From contig CADBPH010000111.1 of the NCBI GenBank assembly GCA_902796455.1, positions 1 to 15,028 on the forward strand: a stretch of 15,028 nucleotides of DNA, read 5' to 3'. The first letter of the stretch is position 1. Each line of letters begins with the position of its first letter. The notes beneath the pieces were generated by a model, which was not told the origin of the DNA, made no database searches, and worked only from the letters and a program-made list of their open reading frames with translations. Shown piece by piece: positions 6,667-14,281 of the stretch. Both the position numbers and the translations under genes were made by a program. Source of the DNA: an uncultured Bacteroidia bacterium (GTDB lineage: Bacteria > Bacteroidota > Bacteroidia > Bacteroidales > UBA932).

Positions 6667-6840
6667 ATGAAAGAACTTGTCGAGAAAATCAAAGCTGAGT
6701 ACGCTGTTTTCGCCGCCAACGCCGACGCACAGGTAGCAAAAGGAAATAAGGCTGCCGGTGCCCGTGCACGCAAAGCTGCCCTTGAACTCATGAAGGATTT
6801 CAAAGAATTCCGGAAGGCTTCCGTCGAGGCTGCCAAATAG
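6667..6840 (+). CDS. Histone H1-like (Hc1-type) small protein
   Basis: A 57-residue protein, MKELVEKIKAEYAVFAANAD at its start and KGNKAAGARARKAALELMKDFKEFRK in the middle (residues 25-50). It strongly resembles the small Hc1/histone H1-family proteins encoded in most Bacteroidota, which are thought to be DNA-associated; their function there is poorly defined. It is predicted to be almost wholly alpha-helical, with a mildly positive charge concentrated at residues 25-50, so it is less basic than chlamydial Hc1. It has its own promoter and a strong terminator directly after it, so it is a monocistronic unit and probably highly expressed (inference). The A/T-rich leader has no Shine-Dalgarno sequence, as usual here. 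Confidence 0.88.
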   Translation: MKELVEKIKAEYAVFAANADAQVAKGNKAAGARARKAALELMKDFKEFRKASVEAAK

Positions 6841-6860
6841 TACTCGTTGCTCGGAAATTG

Positions 6861-6901
6861 CAGTGATCTCACCCTTTTTGGGCGGGATCACTGATTTTTT
6901 T
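6861..6901 (+). terminator. Rho-independent terminator of the Hc1-like gene
   Basis: CAGTGATC (6861-6868) pairs with GATCACTG (6886-6893). The inner arms continue the stem with one mismatch to about 14 bp around a TTTTT loop, and a run of seven T (6895-6901) follows. It lies 20 bp after the stop codon. This is the strongest terminator in the window. Confidence 0.9.
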
Positions 6902-6920
6902 AAAAATTTTTTCAATTTTT

Positions 6921-6952
6921 TTGTTTTTCCATGCAACGTTTCGATACATTTT
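6921..6952 (+). promoter_or_regulatory. Weak candidate promoter upstream of the 6988-7026 hairpin
   Basis: TTG (6921-6923), a 21-base spacer, then TACATTTT (6945-6952), matching seven of eight positions of the -7 consensus. If active, it would start a transcript near 6960 that runs into the hairpin. The T-rich surroundings make this uncertain. Confidence 0.28.
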
Positions 6953-6987
6953 TGCATCTATATAATAGGTTTAGGTTTTAGTACACG

Positions 6988-7026
6988 TCGAGAGGCCGGT
7001 CAGCATCCTTGCTGCCGGCCTCTTGA
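6988..7026 (+). ncRNA. Very stable hairpin of unknown function, possible small RNA
   Basis: AGAGGCCGG (6991-6999) pairs with CCGGCCTCT (7015-7023) and CAGC (7001-7004) with GCTG (7011-7014), with one bulged T and an ATCCTT loop. Three further pairs at the base (one of them G-T) extend the stem to about 16 bp. It lies in a 278-bp intergenic stretch (6841-7118), after the Hc1-like terminator and before the promoter of the M6 gene, so it belongs to neither transcript as predicted. No T-run follows on either strand, so it is not a normal intrinsic terminator, and I see no conserved ORF or tRNA in the stretch. A small RNA, a processed 3' end or a protein-binding cruciform are options. Confidence 0.35.
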
Positions 7027-7061
7027 ACATTCATGAAGGGGGGTTGTCCCGGTCGCGAAAC

Positions 7062-7092
7062 TTGTATTAATGGCAAAAAATCGCTAATCTTG
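7062..7092 (+). promoter_or_regulatory. Promoter of the M6 metalloprotease-lipoprotein operon
   Basis: TTG (7062-7064), a 20-base spacer and TAATCTTG (7085-7092), which matches TAnnTTTG at seven of eight positions. The predicted transcript start is about 7098, leaving a leader of some 20 nt to the ATG at 7119. Confidence 0.58.
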
Positions 7093-7118
7093 CAAAGTGT
7101 ACTGAAACTGACCGCCGC

Positions 7119-9293
7119 ATGAAGAATCCGCTCCGTATCTTCTTCGTGGCCTCATTCCTGGCCCTGTGCGTCCCGCTGCTGGCTATCCCGGTGGACAGGA
7201 TTGTTGTGTTGACCCAGCCGGACGGGGCCGTCCTGCGGGCCCATCTGCGCGGAGATGAGTTTTCACACATCCTCACCGACCTGCAAGGGCATGCCCTGAT
7301 CCAGGACAGCGACGGTTTCTATTGCTATGCCCGCTACAACACCGATGGTTCCCGGTACAGTACCGGACACTATGCCACCGAGGAGGCGCCCGCCCATATC
7401 CTGGCCTCCAGCCAGTATATCCCCTATCAAGCCCTTTCCCTCCAGGCTGCAGCCCGGAGAAGGACGCTCGCGCGGATACGCGGAAAGCAGCCGGGAATGA
7501 TCCGGCGCCTGTCCGAACGGCATGGTCCTGCAACCAAGGCCTCCCCCATCCGGAAACACTGCATCGTCCTCCTGGCCGAATTCAGCAATCTCGCCATGAA
7601 ATACACGCGGGACGATTTCGTGCGCATGATCACGCAGAAAGGGTACGCTTACAACGGAGCCACCGGCAGCGTCCTGGACTATTTCACCGACCAGTTCGGC
7701 GGGGCCTACGAATTCACCTTTGATATCGGCCCCCTGGTCACACTAAGCGGCACCCAGAAGGATTACGGGGCCCATGACGGGGAAGACAACGACAAGAATC
7801 CGGCAGGGCTCGTGGAAGAAGCCTGCCGGAAATCGCATGACCTGGGCGTGGATTTCTCCCAGTATGATGACGATGAGGACGGCTATGTGGACAATGTCTT
7901 TGTCATGGTCGCGGGAAAAGACGAGGCGGACGGCGGCGGAGAGGATTGCATCTGGTCGCACCAATGGTACCTGAGCGCCGCCGGCATCTCCTTGAGCCTC
8001 GACGGGAAAGTCATTGATAATTATGCCATTTCGACAGAACTCGGACTGAATGCCGTCGGAAACTTCGTCCTGGCTCCCATCGGGACCTTCTGCCACGAAT
8101 ACAGCCACACGCTCGGTCTCGTGGACATGTATGATACGGATTATGAAGCCAGCGGCGGAGTTTCGGAAGCCCTCTGGGGGACAACCGGCCTGATGGACCA
8201 CGGGAACAGCAACAATGCCGGCAACACCCCTCCCGGTTATAATGCCATCGACTATGACATGCTGGGAACCGGCCGCTGTGAGGTCCTTGTCCCGGGGACC
8301 TATACGCTGGAACCCATCCGGGACAACATGCGGTATTTCAAGCTGGAAACCGGCGTAGAGGGAGAATACTTCCTGTTCGAGTGCCGCGCCCAGGCGGGAT
8401 GGGACCGTTTCATCGGCGGAAGCGGCCTGGCCGTATACCATATCGACAAGTCACACCGCAATGCCGGATATTCCGACCAGGAGAGCCGGGACATGCAGGC
8501 CATTGAGCGGTGGTTTTACAATGAGGTCAACTGCCGCCCGGACTACCAGTGCGCCGACATGGTGGAAGCGAACCGGAGTTCCCTGGCCTATGTCCAGGAA
8601 GTCTTCTTCCCGCAAAGCGGAAAGAATGCCTTTACGCCGGAAACCGACCCGCCTTTTGTCTTCCGCGACGGGAGTCCGTCCCCGATTGCCATCACCAATA
8701 TCGTCCAGCACGGGGAGAATATCTCCTTCCGGGTCTCCTATTCCCACGAAATCCAGGTTCCGGAGGTCAAGAACATCAAGAGCGAGGTTTTCCAGGATGG
8801 CGCTGTCATCCAGTGGGATGCGGACATGGAGGATTTCACCGGCGAGGCCATCGTTCTGTGGGGCCGGAGCGGAGGAGAAATGACCCGGACGGTAGTCAGT
8901 CCCTTCCAGGACAACCATTTCGCCATCTGTCTGGAAGGAATGGATCCCCAGACGGCCTATCAGGTTGAAATCCGCTTTGTCAACGGCGGGATCGAGGGAC
9001 AACCGGTCCGGGCGGACTTTACGACCCGTTCGCGCCGCGACAAGATCCCGTTCATCTTCCTCAAGAATGTCGCGCGCAACAGTGACGGCTCGTTTGTCAA
9101 GGGTGCCGCCCTTCCCCTGCGGGTTTACAATCTGGAGAATGCAGACCAGATTACCTGGTTCTGGAACGGACGGGTGGTCCGTCCGGAAGCCGACGGTTAC
9201 TTCACGGTCCAGGCCGGCGGCACCCTGCGTGTGGAAATCGTGCGCAAGGACGGCTCCAAGGACATTATTTCCAAAACCCTCATCATTCGTTGA
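7119..9293 (+). CDS. Secreted M6-family metalloprotease
   Basis: Zinc endopeptidase of family M6 (immune inhibitor A-like), 724 residues, with a Sec signal peptide at about 1-22 (hydrophobic IFFVASFLALCVPLLA) and no lipobox at a plausible position. An N-terminal pro-region at about 25-140 begins with IPVDRIVVLTQPDG and includes the tyrosine-rich YCYARYNTDG. The catalytic domain at about 145-450 carries HEYSHTLGLVD (326-336, the HExxHxxGxxD zinc motif) and a Met-turn candidate GLMDHG at 357-362. Asp-rich calcium-site candidates are DGEDNDKN (220-227) and DDDEDGYVDN (250-259). The C-terminal part at about 545-724 reads as a fibronectin type III-like module followed by an Ig-like beta domain; I do not see a clear type IX secretion signal. 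It forms an operon with the small lipoprotein 3 bp downstream. Confidence 0.93.
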   Translation: MKNPLRIFFVASFLALCVPLLAIPVDRIVVLTQPDGAVLRAHLRGDEFSHILTDLQGHALIQDSDGFYCYARYNTDGSRYSTGHYATEEAPAHILASSQYIPYQALSLQAAARRRTLARIRGKQPGMIRRLSERHGPATKASPIRKHCIVLLAEFSNLAMKYTRDDFVRMITQKGYAYNGATGSVLDYFTDQFGGAYEFTFDIGPLVTLSGTQKDYGAHDGEDNDKNPAGLVEEACRKSHDLGVDFSQYDDDEDGYVDNVFVMVAGKDEADGGGEDCIWSHQWYLSAAGISLSLDGKVIDNYAISTELGLNAVGNFVLAPIGTFCHEYSHTLGLVDMYDTDYEASGGVSEALWGTTGLMDHGNSNNAGNTPPGYNAIDYDMLGTGRCEVLVPGTYTLEPIRDNMRYFKLETGVEGEYFLFECRAQAGWDRFIGGSGLAVYHIDKSHRNAGYSDQESRDMQAIERWFYNEVNCRPDYQCADMVEANRSSLAYVQEVFFPQSGKNAFTPETDPPFVFRDGSPSPIAITNIVQHGENISFRVSYSHEIQVPEVKNIKSEVFQDGAVIQWDADMEDFTGEAIVLWGRSGGEMTRTVVSPFQDNHFAICLEGMDPQTAYQVEIRFVNGGIEGQPVRADFTTRSRRDKIPFIFLKNVARNSDGSFVKGAALPLRVYNLENADQITWFWNGRVVRPEADGYFTVQAGGTLRVEIVRKDGSKDIISKTLIIR

Positions 9294-9296
9294 ATC

Positions 9297-9701
9297 ATGC
9301 GTGCGATCCGGCTCATACTCCCTGCGGCGCTGCTGCTCATGACCATGGCATGCCAGAAGAACGGTCCCGATGAACCGTTCCTGGAGAACAATGATATCTG
9401 CCTGAAAGTGAACGGGAAAGTCGTCCATCAATATGATCCCGTCTTCTGGCAGCTGGGGTTCAGCGAAGACCTCCGGCAATTCCGGGTGCACAACGACAAC
9501 ATGTCGGAGTATTTCATCTTCACCTGCGCATCCCTCCCCGCCCAGGAAGGTGACGAGGTGAAAGCCGACTTGAAATGGACGGACAGCAGCGGCATCCAGA
9601 CCCGGTCCGCCCTGCCATTCCGGCTTGAGAAAAAAGAGGGCAGCCGCTACTGGCTGTGGAACCGGAGCAAGAAAATCGGCGTCTGCCTGATGAAGCTATA
9701 A
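9297..9701 (+). CDS. Small lipoprotein of unknown function, partner of the M6 protease gene
   Basis: I do not recognise the family. It has 134 residues with a lipoprotein signal MRAIRLILPAALLLMTMAC, Cys19 being the predicted lipid site, followed by about 115 residues that look beta-rich (CLKVNGKVVHQYDPVFWQ, then EYFIFTCASL, DEVKADLKWTD, SRYWLWNRSKKIGVCLMKL at the C-terminus). The first strand resembles the start of an Ig-like or lipocalin-like sandwich, but this is weak. The ATG is 3 bp after the stop of the M6 metalloprotease gene, so they are surely cotranscribed. An inhibitor, chaperone or surface anchor for the protease is conceivable but untested. A shared bidirectional terminator follows the stop by 6 bp. 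Confidence 0.85.
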   Translation: MRAIRLILPAALLLMTMACQKNGPDEPFLENNDICLKVNGKVVHQYDPVFWQLGFSEDLRQFRVHNDNMSEYFIFTCASLPAQEGDEVKADLKWTDSSGIQTRSALPFRLEKKEGSRYWLWNRSKKIGVCLMKL

Positions 9702-9745
9702 AAAAACGTCCCGGGTACCCATCGGTCCCGGGACGATCATTTTTC
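9700..9745. terminator. Bidirectional terminator between the lipoprotein gene and tpiA
   Basis: CGTCCCGGG (9707-9715) and CCCGGGACG (9727-9735) form a perfect 9-bp stem. ACC (9717-9719) and GGT (9724-9726) extend it past one unpaired base. It has a T-run on the right (9740-9744) for rightward transcription and an A-run on the left (9700-9706) that becomes seven U for leftward transcription. It therefore serves both convergent genes. Confidence 0.9.
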
Positions 9746-9755
9746 AAAGAGCGGC

Positions 9756-10511
9756 TCAGAAGGAAGTGGCGATGGCAATGAAATCGTCAGCCTTCAGGGC
9801 GGCACCGCCAATCAGCCCGCCGTCGATATCCGGTTCAGCGAACAGCTCTTTCGCATTGGACGGCTTGCAGGAACCGCCATAAAGGATGGTCATGTCATCT
9901 GCGACCTCTTTCCCGAATTTCTCGGCAACCACAGTACGGATGCAAGCGTGGATTTCCTCTGCCTGGGCAGCCGTAGCCGTCTTTCCGGTACCGATGGCCC
10001 AAACCGGCTCGTAAGCGATCACGACATGCATCAAGTCCTCAGCCGTGAAGTTGTACAGGACCGCCTTGGTCTGCGCGGTCACCACCTCGAAATGCTTGCC
10101 GGCCTCACGCTCGTCCAGGTTTTCACCGACACAAAGGATCACCTTCAGCCCGGCTTCCAGGGCGAGACGGGTTTTTTCGACCAATTTCTCGTCGGTCTCA
10201 CCGTAATACTGACGGCGCTCGGAGTGGCCGAGGATGGTATACTGGCAACCGACGGAAGTGAGCATCTTCACGGAAACTTCGCCGGTATAGGCGCCTTTCT
10301 CGTGATCCGCACAGTTCTGGGCAGAAAGCGCGACAGCGGAACCCTTCAGGGCGTCAGCCACGCATGCAAGATGCGTAAACGGCGGAGCCACAATAAGTTC
10401 AACGTTTGCAGGAAGGGAATGAGCCTTCTGTGCTACTTCTTTGGCGAGCGCAACGCCCTCAGGAACTGTCGTGTTCATCTTCCAGTTGCCTGCTACAATG
10501 TACTTTCTCAT
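9756..10511 (-). CDS. tpiA: Triosephosphate isomerase
   Basis: Interconverts dihydroxyacetone phosphate and glyceraldehyde 3-phosphate in glycolysis and gluconeogenesis, as a cytoplasmic TIM-barrel homodimer. It has 251 residues, the expected size. Catalytic residues are all in place: Asn9 and Lys11 (AGNWKMN), His96 (LGHSERR) and Glu168 ([11 protein letters not shown], with the flexible loop 6 at 170-179). The phosphate-binding YGGSCKPSN (211-219) and GLIGGAALK (232-240) are also intact. The ATG at 10511 is the conserved start. It has its own promoter divergent from tyrS and a terminator shared with the convergent M6 operon, so it is monocistronic. Confidence 0.98.
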   Translation of the reverse strand: MRKYIVAGNWKMNTTVPEGVALAKEVAQKAHSLPANVELIVAPPFTHLACVADALKGSAVALSAQNCADHEKGAYTGEVSVKMLTSVGCQYTILGHSERRQYYGETDEKLVEKTRLALEAGLKVILCVGENLDEREAGKHFEVVTAQTKAVLYNFTAEDLMHVVIAYEPVWAIGTGKTATAAQAEEIHACIRTVVAEKFGKEVADDMTILYGGSCKPSNAKELFAEPDIDGGLIGGAALKADDFIAIATSF

Positions 10512-10556
10512 GATTTCGTATAGATAATATGTTTATTCCGGCATCAATGCGTCTTG

Positions 10557-10587
10557 CAAATTTAGCGCTTTCTTCAGAATTTCACAA
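10557..10587 (-). promoter_or_regulatory. Promoter of tpiA
   Basis: On the minus strand: TTG (10587 to 10585), a 20-base spacer, then TAAATTTG (10564 to 10557), a perfect match to the Bacteroidota consensus. The predicted transcript start is about 10550, giving a leader of some 40 nt before the ATG. Confidence 0.72.
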
Positions 10588-10596
10588 TAAAATGAC

Positions 10597-10604
10597 TACC
10601 TTTG
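10597..10604 (+). promoter_or_regulatory. Predicted -7 promoter element of the tyrS-rbfA-permease operon
   Basis: TACCTTTG matches TAnnTTTG exactly. The predicted transcript start is about 10611, so frame-open ATGs upstream of it (10529 and others) are not usable and tyrS starts at 10634. No TTG lies at the expected -33 position. The -33 element of the divergent tpiA promoter is only about 10 bp away. Confidence 0.6.
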
Positions 10605-10633
10605 TACCTCGCTATAATGGACATATTCAACTG

Positions 10634-11926
10634 ATGAAAAATTTTGTAGAAGAGCTTTCTTGGAGAGGCATGATCCAGGATATCATGCCGGGAACGGAAG
10701 AAAAATTGATGGAGGGCCCGCAGGCCGCCTATGTCGGCATCGACCCGACGGCGGATTCGCTGCATATCGGACACCTCGTCAGCGTAATGATACTCAAGCA
10801 TTTCCAGAATTGCGGACACCGGCCGATCGCCCTGGTCGGCGGAGCGACGGGCATGATCGGGGATCCGTCCATGAAATCGGCGGAGCGGAACCTGCTTGAC
10901 GAGGAGACGCTCAACCACAACGTCGCCTGCATCAAAGCCCAGCTCGGCCGCTTCCTCGACTTCGACTCCGACGCTCCGAACAAGGCGGAACTCGTCAACA
11001 ATTACGACTGGATGAAGGACTACTCGTTCATCAATTTCATCCGGGATATCGGCAAGCATATCACCGTCAACTACATGATGGCCAAGGACTCCGTGAAGAA
11101 GCGTCTCTCCACGGAATCCCGCGAGGGCATGTCTTTCACCGAATTCAGCTACCAGCTCATGCAAGGATACGATTACCTCTACCTGTACGAGCATAAGGGC
11201 TGCGTCCTCCAGCTGGGCGGAAGCGACCAGTGGGGCAACATCACCACCGGCAGCGAACTCATCCGCCGTGTCCTCGGCAAGGAAGCATTCGCCCTGACCT
11301 GCCCGCTGATCAAGAAAGCGGACGGCACCAAATTCGGAAAGACGGAAAAAGGGAATATCTGGCTGGATGCCAACCGGACCTCTCCGTACGAATTCTACCA
11401 GTTCTGGCTGAATGTCGCCGACGAGGATGCCGAGCGCTACATCAAGATCTTCACCATGCTGGACCGTCCCACCATCGAAGCCCTGATCCAGGAGCACCGG
11501 CAGGACCCCGGACAGCGGAAGCTGCAGAAAGCCCTCGCCCGCGAGATCACGGTCATGTGCCATGGACAGCAGGAATACGACAACGCCGTGGAAGCCTCCC
11601 GCATGCTCTTCGGGAATGCTACCGGCGAAGCCCTGCGCCGGCTGGACGAGAAGACCTTCCTCGCGGTCTTCAGCGGCGTCCCGACCTTTACCATTTCCCG
11701 GTCGGAACTGCCTTGCGGACTGCTGGACCTGCTGGCCGTCAAGACGTCCGTCTTCCCCTCCAAGGGAGAAGCCCGCAAGATGGTCCAGGGCGGTGGCGTT
11801 TCCCTGAACAAGGACAAAGTCTCCGATTTGGATTACCAGGTCTCTGAAAACGACATCCTGGACGGGAAATATATCCTGGCCCAGAAGGGCAAGAAGAATT
11901 ATTTCATTATCAACGTCCTCCCGTAA
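10634..11926 (+). CDS. tyrS: Tyrosyl-tRNA synthetase
   Basis: Class I aminoacyl-tRNA synthetase that charges tRNA-Tyr in the cytoplasm. It has 430 residues. The HIGH signature is HIGH at 44-47 ([11 protein letters not shown]), the KMSKS-equivalent is KFGKT at 233-237, and the tyrosine pocket motif YQLMQGYD lies at 173-180 with GGSDQWGN at 195-202. The C-terminal S4-like RNA-binding domain spans about 360-430 ([17 protein letters not shown]). The start at 10634 lies just after the predicted transcript start and gives the family N-terminus [16 protein letters not shown]. It is the first gene of an operon: its TAA stop overlaps the rbfA ATG by one base. Confidence 0.98.
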   Translation: MKNFVEELSWRGMIQDIMPGTEEKLMEGPQAAYVGIDPTADSLHIGHLVSVMILKHFQNCGHRPIALVGGATGMIGDPSMKSAERNLLDEETLNHNVACIKAQLGRFLDFDSDAPNKAELVNNYDWMKDYSFINFIRDIGKHITVNYMMAKDSVKKRLSTESREGMSFTEFSYQLMQGYDYLYLYEHKGCVLQLGGSDQWGNITTGSELIRRVLGKEAFALTCPLIKKADGTKFGKTEKGNIWLDANRTSPYEFYQFWLNVADEDAERYIKIFTMLDRPTIEALIQEHRQDPGQRKLQKALAREITVMCHGQQEYDNAVEASRMLFGNATGEALRRLDEKTFLAVFSGVPTFTISRSELPCGLLDLLAVKTSVFPSKGEARKMVQGGGVSLNKDKVSDLDYQVSENDILDGKYILAQKGKKNYFIINVLP

Positions 11927-12276
11927 TGGAAAAACCTGCCAGCACCCGCCAGTTGAAAGTCGGACGGGAGATCCAGAAGGATCTCGCGGAAATCATCCGT
12001 GCCAAAGGCATGGCTGCTTTTTCCGGCGCCATGGTCACGGTCAGTGAAGTCCGCGTCAGTCCGGACCTGTCCGTTGCGAAAGTCTATGTCAGCATTTTCC
12101 CTTCCGCCAAGGCGGAATCCGTCATGAAGCTGCTGCAGGAAAATGTCAAGACGCTGCGGGGAGAACTCGGCCACCGGGTCGCCAAACAGCTCCGCATTGT
12201 TCCCGAGCTGGTCTTCTACCTGGACACCAGCCTGGATTACGCTGCGCATATCGACGATCTCCTGAAAGAATCCTGA
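11926..12276 (+). CDS. rbfA: Ribosome-binding factor A
   Basis: Binds the 30S subunit during late 16S rRNA maturation and helps in cold adaptation. It has 116 residues with a single KH-like domain: an N-terminal helix (TRQLKVGREIQKDLAEIIR, 7-25), the strand VTVSEVRVSPDLSVAKVYVS (37-56), a central helix at about 61-80 and the family pattern GELGHRVAKQLRIVPELVFYL at 79-99. The start codon overlaps the tyrS stop as TAATG, a translational coupling arrangement. The ABC permease gene follows after 4 bp. It is unusually direct to see it sharing a message with an aminoacyl-tRNA synthetase, but all three products are growth-related. Confidence 0.95.
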   Translation: MEKPASTRQLKVGREIQKDLAEIIRAKGMAAFSGAMVTVSEVRVSPDLSVAKVYVSIFPSAKAESVMKLLQENVKTLRGELGHRVAKQLRIVPELVFYLDTSLDYAAHIDDLLKES

Positions 12277-12280
12277 CCGG

Positions 12281-13501
12281 ATGCACCTGCCCCTGTTCAT
12301 AGCCAAGCGGTATCTGTTCGCCAAGAAATCACACAATGTGATCAACATCATTTCCGCGATCAGTGCCATTGGCATGGCGGTCGGCACGGCAGCGCTGGTC
12401 ATCATCCTGTCCGTTTACAATGGCTTCGATTCGCTTGTCAAGTCATCCCTGAGCAATGTCGAGCCGGATATCCTCATCACGCCGTCCAAGGGAAAAGTCT
12501 TCATCCCGGAAGGAGAAGCCTTCGACTGGGCGTATGACCAGCCGGCCATCAAAACGATGTCCAGCATCCTGCAGGACAATGTTTATATTTCTTACGACGG
12601 GCATAACGGCATCGCCATGGGAAAAGGGGTCGACCGGGTCTACGAAGAGGAAAGCCCGATCCGCGACCACATGATTGAAGGGAAATTCGCCCTGCATCAC
12701 GGGGAGATTCCCATGGGAGTCGTCGGCTCGGGGCTTTCGTACAGCATGGAGATCAGCCACCGCTTCCTCGCCCCGATCCAGATTTACTACCCCGCCCGCG
12801 ACCGCTCCTTCTCCCCTGCGAATCCGGCTGCTTCCCTGGAAAACATCAAAATTTTCCCTTCCGGGGTCTTCTCCGTCAATCCGGAAATCGACAGCGACCT
12901 GATTATCCTCCCCCTGGAGCAGATGCGCCAGTTGCTCGGATACACGGATGAGGTGTCCGGGGTGGAACTCCGGGTGGCAGCAGGGACCTCCCGGAAAGCC
13001 TTGCATAAAATCATCCGGACCTTGCAGGATAAACTCGGCGAGGGTTTCTCCGTCAAGGACCGTTTCCAGCAGAACGAGTCGCTTTACAAGATGATGAGAT
13101 ATGAGAAAGTATCTGTCTACCTGATCCTTATCTTCGTCATTATCATCATCGCTTTCAATATTTTCGGCAGTCTCTCGATGCTCATGATCGAGAAGAAAGA
13201 AGACATCGGAACGCTGCGGAGCATGGGGGCGACGCCCCAGTTGGTGAAACGGATTTTCATCCTGGAGGGATGGATGATCTCCCTCCTCGGCCTGGCCGCG
13301 GGTCTTGTCCTGGGCGTCGGTTTCACCCTTGCACAGCAAAAATTCGGTTTCATCAAGATGCCCGGGAGTTTCGCCACGGCCGCCTATCCCGTTATCCTAC
13401 AATGGAAAGACCTGATCCTGACGGCCATCAGCGTCGCCGCCATCGGTTATCTCATCGCCCTGCTTCCTGTCTTGTCCGAATCGCGGAGACACAGCCGATA
13501 A
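12281..13501 (+). CDS. LolC/LolE-type ABC transporter permease (FtsX/MacB fold)
   Basis: Inner-membrane permease related to the LolC/LolE subunits that release lipoproteins from the inner membrane. It has 406 residues and four predicted membrane helices at about 20-45, 277-301, 329-351 and 376-397, with a large periplasmic domain between the first and second (about 46-276). The hallmark cytoplasmic loop EKKEDIGTLRSMGAT (305-319) after the second helix is intact. The N-terminal FIAKRYLFAKKSHNVINIIS is typical of the family. Bacteroidota often have one such protein in place of the LolC/LolE pair, so I do not choose between C and E. The ATPase partner (LolD type) is not in the window. The gene ends the tyrS-rbfA operon and has no clear terminator before the convergent outer-membrane protein gene 36 bp away. 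Confidence 0.9.
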   Translation: MHLPLFIAKRYLFAKKSHNVINIISAISAIGMAVGTAALVIILSVYNGFDSLVKSSLSNVEPDILITPSKGKVFIPEGEAFDWAYDQPAIKTMSSILQDNVYISYDGHNGIAMGKGVDRVYEEESPIRDHMIEGKFALHHGEIPMGVVGSGLSYSMEISHRFLAPIQIYYPARDRSFSPANPAASLENIKIFPSGVFSVNPEIDSDLIILPLEQMRQLLGYTDEVSGVELRVAAGTSRKALHKIIRTLQDKLGEGFSVKDRFQQNESLYKMMRYEKVSVYLILIFVIIIIAFNIFGSLSMLMIEKKEDIGTLRSMGATPQLVKRIFILEGWMISLLGLAAGLVLGVGFTLAQQKFGFIKMPGSFATAAYPVILQWKDLILTAISVAAIGYLIALLPVLSESRRHSR

Positions 13502-13537
13502 GGCAAAAGCCAAATTCTTTGAAGACGGCTTCCAGAA

Positions 13538-14230
13538 TCAGAAACTGAATCCGAAACTGAGGTAGAAACATCCGTTGTGGGCCTGGACGAAATCGTCCCG
13601 GCTGATGTTGGCCATGCCGATGTCGTAGGCTGCTTCCAGATGCAGGATGGCCAGATTCAGGCTGCACCCCAACTTGACACCCGTGTCAAAGCGGTTGAAT
13701 CCCGTCTGCGAGAAAGAAGGCACGGAAGTACGTGTCTGATAATTGCGGATCTGACCGCCAACGCCGCAAGCCAGATAGACACCGCCGAAAGGCTGGATGG
13801 CCACGGCGGGGGTCAGAAACAACTTATACCGCATCATAACCGGGACCTCCAGGTAATTGAGATCATACGTCATCTCCGATCCCCTTCTCCCTCCCTTCTC
13901 GGTGTAGAACAGGCCGGATTCGATGTACAACGGGGCAAAAGGAAGGACTGCGCGTCCTCCGGAGAGTCCGAGGAAGATTCCGGAAGCACTTGATACTCCG
14001 CCCATTTCCGAAGACTGGGAATGGATGGATGCGACCGTCATGCCCGCCCGCAGGCCGAAATACATGTCCTCCATGCCGAAACTCCGGTCATACCGTCCGT
14101 GGGGGCGTTCGTAGCCGCCGTAACGGTAAGATCCGGGCCGGCCATATCCGCCCATGGCGCCACGCGGCTGGGCCGACAAAGGGGCCGCACCGCACAAAAC
14201 AACCAGCAAGAGAGTGAGAATCTTTTTCAT
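13538..14230 (-). CDS. Small outer-membrane beta-barrel protein with Gly/Arg/Tyr-rich N-terminal segment
   Basis: Predicted outer-membrane porin-like beta-barrel of the common Bacteroidota type, 230 residues. A Sec signal peptide (MKKILTLLLVVLCGAAPLSA, 1-20) is followed by a Gly/Arg/Tyr-rich low-complexity stretch at about 23-51 and then by alternating strands from YFGLRAGMTVAS (57-68) to the end. The C-terminus CFYLSFGFSF, with its terminal Phe, is the classical barrel-assembly signal. The start at 14230 is chosen because it opens the signal peptide directly; the ATG at 14266 would add 12 non-conserved residues. The function is unknown. It lies 51 bp downstream of the PepC-type peptidase gene on the same strand and might share its transcript, as I see only a poor promoter match in between. 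Confidence 0.86.
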   Translation of the reverse strand: MKKILTLLLVVLCGAAPLSAQPRGAMGGYGRPGSYRYGGYERPHGRYDRSFGMEDMYFGLRAGMTVASIHSQSSEMGGVSSASGIFLGLSGGRAVLPFAPLYIESGLFYTEKGGRRGSEMTYDLNYLEVPVMMRYKLFLTPAVAIQPFGGVYLACGVGGQIRNYQTRTSVPSFSQTGFNRFDTGVKLGCSLNLAILHLEAAYDIGMANISRDDFVQAHNGCFYLSFGFSF

Positions 14231-14281
14231 AGCAGTAAAGTTTCCCACTCTCTTTTCAAACATCATTCCAAACCAGGAGTC

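Noticed and set aside
6523-6957. Minus-strand 144-codon frame across the Hc1-like gene and its terminator.
   Set aside because: It is antisense to a recognised small protein, crosses a strong terminator and A/T-rich promoter DNA, and its translation is rich in Phe and Lys from T/A runs.
6931-6981. A 16-codon ORF (ATG at 6931) in the intergenic stretch before the hairpin.
   Set aside because: Too short, overlaps the candidate promoter, and has no recognisable sequence or start signal.
7743-9491. Two long minus-strand frames (232 and 346 codons) opposite the M6 protease gene.
   Set aside because: No recognisable features, and the opposite strand encodes a complete secreted metalloprotease with its zinc motif.
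13502-13537. Possible terminator between the convergent permease and outer-membrane protein genes.
   Set aside because: Only 4-5-bp stems are visible (such as GAAG/CTTC and AAGCC/GGCTT) with no T-run of useful length on either strand.
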